The notes beneath the pieces were generated by a model. The model was not told where the DNA came from and ran no database searches. It saw only the letters and a program-made list of their open reading frames with translations. A stretch of DNA of 64,000 nucleotides from NCBI GenBank assembly GCA_964423835.1, contig CAYRGJ010000002.1, positions 1 to 64,000 of the forward strand, read 5' to 3'. Shown piece by piece: positions 35,859 to 44,227 of the stretch. The DNA is from JAFGCL01 sp964423835 (GTDB taxonomy: Bacteria > Chloroflexota > Dehalococcoidia > UBA2247 > RBG-13-53-26). A program made the position numbers and the translations under genes. Each line of letters opens with the position of its first letter. Position 1 is the stretch's first letter.

Positions 35859-37493
35859 CTAGGTCTCGCTCTTGCTGACCGTGGACCAGGAGAGGTTGCT
35901 GACAACACCTCCATAGATGTGGTCGATGACCCAGTTGTCCCAGCCTTTCCGGTATGGATACACGCTGTCTACCCATACCAGCGCCAGGCCCGGCAGGTGC
36001 TCCGCTTGAAGCTCCTGGATCTTCAGATCCAGTGCTCTTTGCTGTTCGGCATCACCCGCTCCGAGACGGGCATCACAGGCATCCAGATACTCCTGGACGG
36101 ATAGGTTGTGCAGCACACCCTGGCCGGTGCGCCTGGAATCGAAGTAGGCGGAGCCCTCCCCGGCATGGGTCAGGGCCCCCCAGGGAGTGGCCCGGAAGAA
36201 GACCAGGTCGTAGTCCATGGCGTCCTTCTTGGCCACCCAGGTCGAGCTGTCAACGGACACCAGGCGGATGCCCATGCCGACAGCCTCCAGGTACTGCTTC
36301 ACCAGCTCAGAGCACCGCAGGTTGGTGGCCGCGTTCTGGGTCAGCAGGTCCAGGACAACCTCCTGGCCGCCGGCTTCACGCGTCCCGTCGCCGTTGCTGT
36401 CCACCATGCCCAGGGAATCCAGCAGCGCCCCGGCCGCCGCGGCATTGTACTCCAGGCTGGCAATAGATTCATTGAAGTTGGGGTGCGTGGAAGGCACGAA
36501 GCCCGCAGTGGGCACGGTTCCATAGTTGTAGAAGACCAGGCTGGCGATCTCGCTGTAGTTGATGGCCTTGGCCACGGCCTGGCGGAAATCCAGCTGGTTC
36601 ATAGGGGCCCGCCCCATGTTGAAACCGAGGGCGGCCGGGACCCCCAGGAAGGTAGCCGAAGCGAACTCTATGTCACCCGACTTGAGCAGGGTGGGCACGT
36701 AGGTATAGGGAAACTCCCCGGAGTAGTCCCACCAGGTGTCTATCTGGCCGGTGGAGAGGGCCATCACCAGGGCATCCATGTTCTTGAACACCTCTACCAC
36801 CAGCCGGTCGACATTGGGCCGGCCCCGGTAGTAGTCTTCGTTCGCCACGAAGGTGAACTTCCCGGCCGTTTCGTCCCACGATTCCAGCTTGAACGGCCCG
36901 GATCCCACTGTGCGGTCCGCCCCATCATAGGCATTGGGATCCTCAACGTTCTCCCACACGTGCTTGGGCACTGGCTGGTAGGTCATGAACTCCGTCAGCA
37001 GGTTGCCATAGGGCTTCTTGAGATTGAGTATCACATCCTGCCCATCGACCTGAGCGTTGTCTATCACGTCCTTCATCCAGGCGGAGTTGGCCACCTTGTC
37101 GCGATGGTACTCAATGGAGAACCGGACATCCTCCGGCGTCAATTCCGAGCCATCATGCCACTTCACCCCCTTCGCGATGGTGAAGGTGTACTGCCTGCCG
37201 TCAGCCGATGCCTCCCAGGCCGTGGCCAGCCAGGGCACCGGCTTCATATCCGTGCCCAGCTTGATAAGGCCGTCATGGGTAGTGATCCCGGACAGGACCC
37301 CGTACCAGTAGTCACTGAACTTGTTGGTGGTCTTGTAGGACTTGGTAGAGCCCACCCTCAGCACCACGTCTTCGCTGGTTCCTTCACGCCCGCAGCCCGC
37401 CAGGGGCAGGACGGAGGCCGTCAGAACGATCACCAGAATGAGGCCAACCAGAGTCACCGTGAGGTTTCCACGCCTGAAGATGCACCTGTTCAC
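35859..37493 (-). CDS. ABC transporter substrate-binding lipoprotein (family 5)
   Basis: The 544-residue protein has a basic N-terminus, hydrophobic segment (VTLVGLILVIVLTASVLP) and lipobox LAGC, so it is a membrane-anchored lipoprotein. The mature region is a family 5 solute-binding protein (VKWHDGSELTPEDVRFSIEYH, GSGPFKLESWDETAGKFTFVANEDYYRG, DFRQAVAKAINYSEIASLVF). The family takes up peptides, nickel or nickel chelates. GTG 37493 is preferred since it overlaps the methyltransferase stop as GTGA; an ATG at 37502 is only one base from the AAGGAGG. Confidence 0.92.
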   Translation of the reverse strand: MNRCIFRRGNLTVTLVGLILVIVLTASVLPLAGCGREGTSEDVVLRVGSTKSYKTTNKFSDYWYGVLSGITTHDGLIKLGTDMKPVPWLATAWEASADGRQYTFTIAKGVKWHDGSELTPEDVRFSIEYHRDKVANSAWMKDVIDNAQVDGQDVILNLKKPYGNLLTEFMTYQPVPKHVWENVEDPNAYDGADRTVGSGPFKLESWDETAGKFTFVANEDYYRGRPNVDRLVVEVFKNMDALVMALSTGQIDTWWDYSGEFPYTYVPTLLKSGDIEFASATFLGVPAALGFNMGRAPMNQLDFRQAVAKAINYSEIASLVFYNYGTVPTAGFVPSTHPNFNESIASLEYNAAAAGALLDSLGMVDSNGDGTREAGGQEVVLDLLTQNAATNLRCSELVKQYLEAVGMGIRLVSVDSSTWVAKKDAMDYDLVFFRATPWGALTHAGEGSAYFDSRRTGQGVLHNLSVQEYLDACDARLGAGDAEQQRALDLKIQELQAEHLPGLALVWVDSVYPYRKGWDNWVIDHIYGGVVSNLSWSTVSKSET

Positions 37494-38317
37494 CGGTAGC
37501 ATTCCTCCTTGTCCAGCCTAATCAGCGCGTCCTTGTACCACCGCCGCACCCAGAGCATCCCCCCACTCGAAAGGACTTTTCCTTCGGACTCCAGGTGGTG
37601 GCGCAGCCCGCTCCGCTGCTCCGCCTTGAGACCGTGACTGTAAACGAAGGCGTCGAGCTGAAGATCGAGGGGTATTTGGTATTCCCGGGTCAGTATGCTG
37701 GCACTGGCCGGGTGCCCCATTTCGTGGAGTATGTTGAGGAGAAAGGTGTAGTCCGGCCCCGCCTCGGAGTCGCCAGTCGCCTGGTGCAGGGCATCGACCA
37801 GGTCATGGTCCACGAAGTGAACCAGAAAGAGCGACCTGCCGGCGGCCTCGTACATCCTCTGCAGCGCCGACCTGATGTCCCTCATCTGGAAGCAGTAGGC
37901 AGCGAGAACGAGGTCATGACGGCCGAGGCGCAGGCCATCGACGTCTTCCCACCGGCTCCGCAGGACGGTGAGGTTCTTCACACCCGCCGCTGCCGCATTC
38001 TCCATGAGCCTGAGCACCTGGCCCGCGGAGGGCTCCACCGCGGTCACCCGCCTCGCAGCCCTTGCCAGCGGAACAGCAAAGGCGCCATCGCCGGCGCCGA
38101 TGTCCAGAACACTGGTCCCGGGATCCACGGCCCTGAGGACGCACTCCAGCGCCTTCCCCGGGTACCCGCTGTAGCGATGCAACTCCGGCCACCGGGAAAA
38201 CCCGTCCCAGAAGGCCTCTGACGATATTCCGCGGCTTCTCAGCCGTGCTTGGTGATTCGACCGGGAGAGGCGCTCCTCCCAGGCCACCGACCAGTCAAAC
38301 CCAGTAGTGCTCGACAC
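37490..38317 (-). CDS. SAM-dependent methyltransferase of the transporter operon
   Basis: The 275-residue class I methyltransferase has motif I VLDIGAGDGAFAVPLA, the acidic post-I residue in VTAVEPSAG, and the later HDLVLAAYCFQM segment. GTG 38317 follows GGGAGGAG; an in-frame GTG at 38335 has none. It is the first gene of the ABC transporter operon and overlaps the binding-protein gene by 4 bases, so it is tightly linked to uptake. It might modify a metallophore or an intracellular ligand; the substrate is unknown. Confidence 0.85.
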   Translation of the reverse strand: MSSTTGFDWSVAWEERLSRSNHQARLRSRGISSEAFWDGFSRWPELHRYSGYPGKALECVLRAVDPGTSVLDIGAGDGAFAVPLARAARRVTAVEPSAGQVLRLMENAAAAGVKNLTVLRSRWEDVDGLRLGRHDLVLAAYCFQMRDIRSALQRMYEAAGRSLFLVHFVDHDLVDALHQATGDSEAGPDYTFLLNILHEMGHPASASILTREYQIPLDLQLDAFVYSHGLKAEQRSGLRHHLESEGKVLSSGGMLWVRRWYKDALIRLDKEECYR

Positions 38318-38483
38318 TTCGACTCCTCCCGCCACCAGCTCGCCCCGTCACCCGGACCGGATAACCCAGCGGCAGGTTCGGGGCAACAGGCGACCAGATG
38401 CTATAGCTACTAACGTGGTCACCATCGCTTCTCCCGCAGGCACCAGAAAACATGCCATGCTCCACTGCCTACTTTGAACACAT

Positions 38484-38511
38484 GCAATACGTTGCTGCTG
38501 CAACTAGTTGC
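38484..38511. promoter_or_regulatory. Two GCAA-N4-TTGC dyads: candidate Nur/Fur-family operator
   Basis: GCAATACGTTGC (38484-38495) and GCAACTAGTTGC (38500-38511) have the same GCAA-N4-TTGC form, with centres 16 bases apart; the second is part of the perfect 14-bp palindrome TGCAACTAGTTGCA. They begin directly after the -10 element of the minus-strand promoter and cover the start of transcription. The half-sites resemble the TTGCAA elements of the Streptomyces nickel regulator Nur. The adjacent Fur-family gene is the obvious candidate regulator. Confidence 0.6.
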
Positions 38512-38541
38512 ATTATGCCACAAAAAAAGGAGGGGAGTCAA
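38512..38541 (-). promoter_or_regulatory. Promoter of the methyltransferase-ABC transporter operon
   Basis: Reading the minus strand: TTGACT (38541-38536), 18 bases, CATAAT (38517-38512), each 5 of 6 matches to consensus. It overlaps the stop codon of the Fur-family gene. The leader before the methyltransferase start is about 190 bases. Confidence 0.65.
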
Positions 38542-38948
38542 GCCGGGCACTTGAGGCAGCGCCCGTGGATGGCCAGGTGCTTGAGGTCGGCGCTGAAGCG
38601 GTACCTCTTGCGGAGGGTGCTCTCCAGGGAGGCGAAGACATCCTCGTCGATGTCCATCACCTTCCCGCACTTCTGGCAGATGAGGTGATGGTGATGCCCC
38701 TTATCGGCCTGGTGATAATAGAGCTTGTCGCCGCCCAGCTCGGTCTCGGTCACCAGGTCCAGCTCCTTGAGCAGGTCCAGCGTGCGGTAGATGGTGGACT
38801 TGTTGATCCAGGGGTACCTGGCCTGTACCCGCTGGCAGATGTCCGGGGCCGAGATGTGGCCTTCGGCTTCGTGCAGTGCGTCCAGCACCATGAGCCGCTG
38901 CGGCGTGAGCCGGTATCCCTTTTCCTTGAGCCTCTCGGAGCAGCTCAT
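38538..38948 (-). CDS. Fur-family metalloregulator (likely nickel or zinc responsive)
   Basis: The 136-residue repressor has the Fur winged helix (RLTPQRLMVLDAL...APDICQRV...KSTIYRTLDLL), the regulatory His cluster GHHHHLIC, and two CxxC structural zinc pairs (C91/C94 and C131/C134). Its ATG overlaps the stop of the CooT-like gene by four bases. With CooT upstream and a nickel-type ABC transporter downstream behind TTGC-containing dyads, a Nur-like nickel role is the best guess; Zur or iron Fur remain possible. Confidence 0.9.
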   Translation of the reverse strand: MSCSERLKEKGYRLTPQRLMVLDALHEAEGHISAPDICQRVQARYPWINKSTIYRTLDLLKELDLVTETELGGDKLYYHQADKGHHHHLICQKCGKVMDIDEDVFASLESTLRKRYRFSADLKHLAIHGRCLKCPA

Positions 38949-39148
38949 CTCTCCACCGGGGAGACGCTGGAGAGTATGATCCGGGATCCCTCGAAGTCGA
39001 TCTGCTTGACCCTGGCCTCCAGCTCCTTCTGGTCTCCGAAGATGGTGGAGAGCCGGACCCTGTTTCCGTCGATCTCCATCAGGGCGATGGAGTCCAGCAC
39101 CAGCTCGCGCTTGTCGCCCGCCTCAATATAGGCCTTGCCCAGACACAT
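38945..39148 (-). CDS. CooT-family nickel-binding protein
   Basis: The 67-residue protein begins MCLGKAYIEAGDKRELVLDS, the Met-Cys N-terminus and beta-rich pattern of CooT, a small homodimeric protein whose N-terminal Cys binds nickel for carbon monoxide dehydrogenase maturation in Rhodospirillum rubrum. The rest (VRLSTIFGDQKELEARVKQIDFEGSRIIL) fits the same fold. AGGAGGG precedes the ATG. It lies between a small His/Trp protein and the Fur-family gene in one transcript. Identification is from length and pattern. Confidence 0.75.
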   Translation of the reverse strand: MCLGKAYIEAGDKRELVLDSIALMEIDGNRVRLSTIFGDQKELEARVKQIDFEGSRIILSSVSPVER

Positions 39149-39361
39149 CTAGCCCTCCTTCAGGCTCTCCAGGGCGGCCAGCAGGGACTGGTTGGCCGCC
39201 TTCATCTGCTCGACGGCCTTCATCATGTGGTCGTGGACCGGGCCCCGCCCTCCGGCCCTGGCCCTCGCGGCCCACTCGGTGAACTCCCCGGCGTGATCCT
39301 CATTGTGCTCCACCCAGTGGGAGAGCAGTATCCTCAGTTTGTCGGCGTCATCCCTGGCCAT
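39149..39361 (-). CDS. Small helical His/Trp protein, nickel-locus associated
   Basis: The 70-residue protein reads as two helices with a conserved-looking first segment LSHWVEHNEDHAGEFTEWA containing three His and two Trp, a Gly-rich turn and a second helix. The histidines and acidic residues could bind a metal. GGGAG precedes the ATG at 39361, and its stop abuts the CooT-like start. I do not know a function; being first in the CooT-Fur transcript suggests a role in nickel handling. Confidence 0.65.
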   Translation of the reverse strand: MARDDADKLRILLSHWVEHNEDHAGEFTEWAARARAGGRGPVHDHMMKAVEQMKAANQSLLAALESLKEG

Positions 39362-39392
39362 CTCACGCTCCCTGCGCCCGCGCTCTGCAGGA

Positions 39393-39401
39393 ATTATATC
39401 A
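39393..39401 (-). promoter_or_regulatory. Extended -10 promoter of the CooT-Fur transcript
   Basis: On the minus strand TGATATAAT (39401-39393) is a consensus -10 with the TGN extension, 32 bases before the start at 39361. No clear -35 is present. Confidence 0.5.
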
Positions 39402-39438
39402 TGAACCGCCGGCCCTTACAGACCGGCGCGGAGAGTCA

Positions 39439-39467
39439 TTGACACGTACCTGGCGGGCGAATACACT
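39439..39467 (+). promoter_or_regulatory. Promoter of tldD-tldE
   Basis: Perfect TTGACA (39439-39444), 17-base spacer, TACACT (39462-39467). The leader to the tldD start is about 75 bases. Confidence 0.65.
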
Positions 39468-39548
39468 GGTAGCGGCAGAGGGTCCCCGGCGATTGGAGCC
39501 AGGCCATGGCAGGGCTTCCGGCGCCGGTGATGCCATCGGAGGCAGCAA

Positions 39549-40910
39549 TTGAACCGTGACATGCTCGCGGAGGCCCTGAAGGGGCACGGCGCCGACTACG
39601 TCGAGATTCGCCTGGAAGAGCGGCGCGCCACCGGTATCCGCTACCGCGGGCGCGAGCTGGAGGACGTCAGCCAGCCCACCAGCAGCGGGGGCAACGTCCG
39701 CGCCCTGGTGAAGGGGGGATGGGGCTTCGTCAGCTTCAACGATCCCGGCGACCTGAAGGGGAAGGTGGAGCTGGCAGTGAAGCAGGCCAGGCTGGTCGGC
39801 CAAGACGCGAGCCACCTGGCGCCGGTGCCGCCGGCCGATGATTCGCTGCAGGAGCTGGCGGCCAGGGATGCCTCCCAGGTGAGCCTGGCCGAGAAGATGC
39901 AGATGGCGCGGCAGTACAACGAGGCCATGCTGGCCGTCCCCAAGGTGGAGTCCACGGTGGTGGTCTATAGCGACCGGCGGCGCAAGGTGACCTTCGCCAG
40001 CTCTGAAGGCAGCTACATCGAGCAGACGCATAGCGACATCTCCATGAGGGTGACGGCCATGGCCCGGGACGGCGGAGACGTCCAGCAGGCCGGCCTGAGC
40101 ATGGGCAGCCGGGGGGATTTCGGCCAGGTCGAAGGCATGGAGCGGCAGGTTGAGGAGACCGCCCGGCGCGCTGTCGAGCTGCTCTCGGCGCCCAGGGCCA
40201 GAAGCGGCCAGTACACCGTGGTCCTGGACCCCATCCTGGCCGGGGTCTTCACCCACGAGGCCTTCGGCCACCTGTCGGAGGCCGATTTCACTTACGAGAA
40301 CGAGCGCATGAAGGAGCTGATGGTGCTGGGGCGCCGGTTCGGCGGGCCGCACCTGAACATCGTGGACGGGGCGGCGGTCCCCGGCCTTCGCGGCAGCTTC
40401 AAGTACGACGATGAGGGCGTGCCGGCCACCAAGACCTACCTCGTCAGGGAAGGCGTGCTGGTGGGGAGGCTGCATTCGCGCGAGACGGCGGCCAGGATGG
40501 GCGAGCCGGCCACCGGCAACGCCCGGGCCATCGACTACCAGCACCCGCCGATCGTGCGCATGACCAACACCTACATCGAGGCCCAGCGGGCCAGCTTCGA
40601 TGAGATTATCGGCGAGATCAGGGACGGGATCTACGCCCTGAACTGGTACGGCGGCACCACCAGCATGGAGATGTTCACCTTCTCCGCGGGCGAGGCCTAC
40701 GTCATCCGCAACGGGCGCATAGAGGAGCTGCTGCGGCCGGTGGTGCTCTCCGGAAACGTCTTCACCACCCTGCAGAACATAGACGCCATAGGCAACGACC
40801 TGGACATGAACCAGGGGGGAGGCTGCGGGAAGGGCGGGCAGTCTCCGCTGCCGGTCTCCAATGGCAGCCCCCACATCAGAATCCGGAACTGCCTGGTGGG
40901 CGGGGTGTAG
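39549..40910 (+). CDS. tldD: TldD metalloprotease subunit
   Basis: TldD forms a heterodimeric zinc protease with TldE/PmbA that processes modified peptides. The 453-residue protein has the zinc motif HEAFGH (within FTHEAFGHLSEAD, about residue 234) of the form HExxxH, and the C-terminal glycine-rich GGCGKGGQSPLPVSNGSP typical of the family. TTG 39549 is the start, 6 bases after GGAGG. The partner gene follows 8 bases later. No peptide precursor or radical SAM partner is visible in the window. Confidence 0.93.
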   Translation: MNRDMLAEALKGHGADYVEIRLEERRATGIRYRGRELEDVSQPTSSGGNVRALVKGGWGFVSFNDPGDLKGKVELAVKQARLVGQDASHLAPVPPADDSLQELAARDASQVSLAEKMQMARQYNEAMLAVPKVESTVVVYSDRRRKVTFASSEGSYIEQTHSDISMRVTAMARDGGDVQQAGLSMGSRGDFGQVEGMERQVEETARRAVELLSAPRARSGQYTVVLDPILAGVFTHEAFGHLSEADFTYENERMKELMVLGRRFGGPHLNIVDGAAVPGLRGSFKYDDEGVPATKTYLVREGVLVGRLHSRETAARMGEPATGNARAIDYQHPPIVRMTNTYIEAQRASFDEIIGEIRDGIYALNWYGGTTSMEMFTFSAGEAYVIRNGRIEELLRPVVLSGNVFTTLQNIDAIGNDLDMNQGGGCGKGGQSPLPVSNGSPHIRIRNCLVGGV

Positions 40911-40918
40911 GGCCAACC

Positions 40919-42244
40919 ATGGATGACAGGGTCAGGTCCAGGCTGGAGGAGGTCCTCTCGAAGGCAAAGAAGAGCTCCTCCGAGGCCGAGGTCTTCTTCA
41001 GCGCAGTGGACGACACCCCGGTGATCTTCGAGGCCAACCGGCTGAAGCAGATGCAGACGAACGAGGGCATGATGGTGGCCCTGAGGCTGATCAGGGAGGG
41101 CCGCGTCGGCTTCTCCACTGCCACGACGCTGGATGATACCGATTCCCTGGTAAGCCGCGCCATCGAGGTGGCCCAGTTCGGGGCCATGGCCAGGTTCGAG
41201 TTGCCGGGGCCGCAGAAGCTGCCCGGGGTGGCTATGCGCGATCCGGAGGTGGAGAGCTTCGACGTGGAGCGCATGGTGGACCTGGGCCGGGAGCTCATCG
41301 CCAGGGTGCTCGATCATACGCCGGAGCTGCTGTGCGATGCCAGCGTCGCCAAGGGTGTGGCCAACCTGGTCCTGATGAACTCCAGGGGCGGCGAGGCCCG
41401 GTTCACGAAGACCTTCTTTGTCCTGGGCCTCGAGGGGAACCTGATCAAGGACACCGACATGCTCTTTGTGGGCGACGGTGAGAGCTCCTGCCAGGCGCTG
41501 ACAGATGTCAGCGGCGTGGCCGGATCGGTGATCAGGCAGCTGGAGATGGCCCGGAAGTCGGCCGCTATCTCCAGCCGAAGCTGGCCCGTGATCTTCACCT
41601 CTCAGGGCGTGGTGAGCGCCCTGATCGCCCCGCTGACCACGGCCTTCAACGGCCGGATTGTGCTGCAGAAGGTATCCCCGCTGGTGGGCAAGGCGGGCCA
41701 GAGGGTCTTCAGCGAAGCCCTCTCCCTGCGGGATGACGCCACCCTGGACTTCCGTCCCCGGAGCCGCCCCTGCGACGATGAGGGCGTGGCCAGCCACAAC
41801 ACCCACCTGGTGCGGCGCGGAGTGGTCGGCGAGTTCCTGTATGACCTCCAGACGGCCGGCATGGCCGGAGTGCAGAGCACCGGCAGCGGCGACCGGGCGG
41901 GATCCAGCCTGCCCGCCCCTTCGACCAGCAACCTGGTGGTGGAGACCGGCCCGGCCAGCCTGGCGGAGATGGTGCGCAGCGTCAAGGAGGGCCTGCTGGT
42001 GGAGCAGCTCATGGGAGCGTCGCAGACCAACGTCCTGGGCGGCGACTTCAGCGGCAATGTGCTGCTGGGGTACAAGATTCACAACGGGGAGATCGTCGGC
42101 CGGGTGAAAGACACGGTGGTCTCGGGGAATGTGTACCAGGCCCTGGATCGCATCGAAGCCGTGGGCAGCGAAGCCCGGTGGGTGGGATCGGTCCTCACTC
42201 CACCCATAATGTGCGCCAGCCTGGCCGTGGGCAGCAAGGGTTGA
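40919..42244 (+). CDS. pmbA: TldE/PmbA protease subunit
   Basis: The 441-residue protein is the second subunit of the TldD/E protease. It shares the fold but lacks an HExxxH motif, and shows the typical segments PVIFTSQGVVSALIAPL, DEGVASHNTHLVRRGVVGEFLYDLQTA and VEQLMGASQTNVLGGDFSGNVLLGYKI. It lies directly behind tldD and is followed 6 bases later by a GNAT gene, making a three-gene operon. Confidence 0.92.
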   Translation: MDDRVRSRLEEVLSKAKKSSSEAEVFFSAVDDTPVIFEANRLKQMQTNEGMMVALRLIREGRVGFSTATTLDDTDSLVSRAIEVAQFGAMARFELPGPQKLPGVAMRDPEVESFDVERMVDLGRELIARVLDHTPELLCDASVAKGVANLVLMNSRGGEARFTKTFFVLGLEGNLIKDTDMLFVGDGESSCQALTDVSGVAGSVIRQLEMARKSAAISSRSWPVIFTSQGVVSALIAPLTTAFNGRIVLQKVSPLVGKAGQRVFSEALSLRDDATLDFRPRSRPCDDEGVASHNTHLVRRGVVGEFLYDLQTAGMAGVQSTGSGDRAGSSLPAPSTSNLVVETGPASLAEMVRSVKEGLLVEQLMGASQTNVLGGDFSGNVLLGYKIHNGEIVGRVKDTVVSGNVYQALDRIEAVGSEARWVGSVLTPPIMCASLAVGSKG

Positions 42245-42250
42245 CCGCCC

Positions 42251-42808
42251 ATGATCCGGGGGCAGAAGGTCATGCTGCGGGAGAAGCGGCTGGATGACGC
42301 CCGGCAGGACTACGCCTGGAAGACCGACCCCGAGCTGGCCCGGCTGGACGCCACCCTCCCCCTGCAGGTCCCGTTCCAGACGTACCTGATGACCTACGCG
42401 GAGGAGATGGACCGGCGCGCCGACACCAGGGGCCGGGTCTTCGCCATCGACACGCTGGAGGGCAAGCACATCGGCAACTGCTGCTACTACAATGTGGACC
42501 GGGCCAGGAAAGAGGCCGAGGTAGGCATCCTGATCGGGGACCCCGGCTACTGGGATGGGGGATACGGGACAGAGGCCGTGAACCTCCTCGTGGACCACGT
42601 CTTCCGCCAGGAGGGGTTCAAGAAGGTCTATCTGCACACGCTGGCCTGGAACGCCAGGGCCCAGAAGAGCTTCCGAAAATGCGGCTTCTCGGTGAGCGGC
42701 CGGGTCCTCAGGTCCGGCTACGACTTCATCACCATGCAGCTCGAACGGCCTGCCGGCGTGTCCGAAGGCCGCGGCTCACAGGACTGGCCTGGCCCTCGTT
42801 ACCGGTAG
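42251..42808 (+). CDS. GNAT family N-acetyltransferase (RimJ/RimL-like)
   Basis: The 185-residue protein begins VMLREKRLDDARQDYAW, a common start of RimJ/RimL-type acetyltransferases, and has the acetyl-CoA-binding region GILIGDPGYWDGGYGTEAVNLLVDHVF with the alternate P-loop and the later HTLAWNARAQKSFRKCGF. It transfers an acetyl group to an amine, either a protein N-terminus or a small molecule. It is the third gene of the tldD-tldE transcript. Confidence 0.85.
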   Translation: MIRGQKVMLREKRLDDARQDYAWKTDPELARLDATLPLQVPFQTYLMTYAEEMDRRADTRGRVFAIDTLEGKHIGNCCYYNVDRARKEAEVGILIGDPGYWDGGYGTEAVNLLVDHVFRQEGFKKVYLHTLAWNARAQKSFRKCGFSVSGRVLRSGYDFITMQLERPAGVSEGRGSQDWPGPRYR

Positions 42809-42868
42809 CGCGGCGCACTTCGACCCAGCGGGCCAGGGGTCCCGGCCTTCCTGCCTCCGGCGCTGGCC

Positions 42869-44197
42869 TCAGACAATCGTCTCCAGCCGGCGCGCCAGCC
42901 TCTTGGCCAGGACCACTACCGTCAGCGCAGGTGGGCGCCCAGGCGCCTTGGGGAAGACGCTGGTATCGCAGCAATAGAGGTTCTTCACCTGCGTTTCCAG
43001 GTTCGTATCGAGCAGCACGCCGACCTTCACCGTGCCGCTGGGGTGTCCCAGAACGAAGTTGGCATGATGGAGGTCAGCCGGGTCGCATCCCGCCTTCGTC
43101 AGTATCTTCTCTGCCGTCTGCCGGGCGTATTTGAAGGCGTTCCAGTCCTTTTCCGTGAACCGCTTGCTTATCCTGCCGTCGGGATGGCAGGTCCCCATGC
43201 CCTCATCCGATACCTTCTCGAAGACGCTCAGGACCCTCCCGTACTTGTGCATCCGGGCCAGGTACTTGAACGGCTCGTCCTGAACGAACTGCGCGTGCCA
43301 TGAAACGGCGGGAGCCGCCATGGAGCAGAACACCACCCCATGCTCATCGTCGTGCCACCCCACGCTCATGCAGTGCTCGCCGGCGTTGCCCCGGCCTTCC
43401 TTGATGAACCCAAACGAGAACGTGGTCGGGTCACCCGTGAACCAGCTCCCGGCTTCCCTGATGCCGGCGCGCTGAAGCAGTCCGGCGGTATGAACGCCAC
43501 CGCAGGCGCAGATCGTCACCCTGGCATTCACGATGTACTCACCACCTTTGCCCCTGGCCTTCACCCCGCCGGCCACTCCATTCTCAACCATGATGTCGGT
43601 CACCTTGGTGCTGGTCAGAAGGGTAGCTCCATTCTTCACTGCCTCGTCCGCGTACTCCATGGCCGTCCACTTGGCATCGCGGTGGCACCCCATTACACAG
43701 CGATCGCAGTCAGCCACGCACCTGCTGAAATCCATGTGTCGGGCCACCTTCTCGAACGGAATGCCGATCTCGTTGGCAGCCTGCCAGATGCGCCTGGTCC
43801 CCTGACCGATGAATTCGTCGGGAGGCATGTGGTACCAGGTCTCTCGAGCCGCTTCGTCGATCATCTCCTGGTCGAACTCGATGCCGAACTCCTTCCAGTA
43901 GTCAACACCGGGCAGGAACGCCGAACCGGCGTAGAGCAGGGTGCCGCCCCCGACGCCGTGGCCCAGGATCACAGAGTAGCCTTCCGTGGTCTTCCTGGTC
44001 GGGAAAAGGTGCGGGGCCTTCTCCATGCGGGAGATGATGCCCAGCGGGTTCCCAAAGAACGACTTGCTGTTGGTACCCTGCTCGATAATGACCACCTTCT
44101 TGCCCTTCTTCGACAGCTCCATGGCCAGGGTGCACCCGCCAGGACCTGCGCCTGCTATCACCACGTCGGTGTCCAGCCTCTGATATCCGTCAGCCAT
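42869..44197 (-). CDS. GMC-type FAD oxidoreductase with four-Cys insert
   Basis: The 442-residue flavoprotein has the FAD motif DVVIAGAGPGGCTLAMELS, the GMC signature region GHGVGGGTLLYAGSAF and the C-terminal FVLGHPSGTVKVGVLLDTNLETQVKNLYCCDTSVFPKAPG with the active-site His region. A C-x3-C-x2-C-x3-C cluster (C160, C164, C167, C171) follows the GMC signature, suggesting an iron-sulfur site as in some gluconate/cholesterol-oxidase-like and dehydrogenase relatives. It is the last gene of the MarR-controlled operon, where it could feed electrons to or from the neighbouring iron-sulfur protein. Confidence 0.85.
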   Translation of the reverse strand: MADGYQRLDTDVVIAGAGPGGCTLAMELSKKGKKVVIIEQGTNSKSFFGNPLGIISRMEKAPHLFPTRKTTEGYSVILGHGVGGGTLLYAGSAFLPGVDYWKEFGIEFDQEMIDEAARETWYHMPPDEFIGQGTRRIWQAANEIGIPFEKVARHMDFSRCVADCDRCVMGCHRDAKWTAMEYADEAVKNGATLLTSTKVTDIMVENGVAGGVKARGKGGEYIVNARVTICACGGVHTAGLLQRAGIREAGSWFTGDPTTFSFGFIKEGRGNAGEHCMSVGWHDDEHGVVFCSMAAPAVSWHAQFVQDEPFKYLARMHKYGRVLSVFEKVSDEGMGTCHPDGRISKRFTEKDWNAFKYARQTAEKILTKAGCDPADLHHANFVLGHPSGTVKVGVLLDTNLETQVKNLYCCDTSVFPKAPGRPPALTVVVLAKRLARRLETIV

Positions 44198-44227
44198 GAG
44201 ATACCCCCCTTCTCAGCTTCTGAATCT

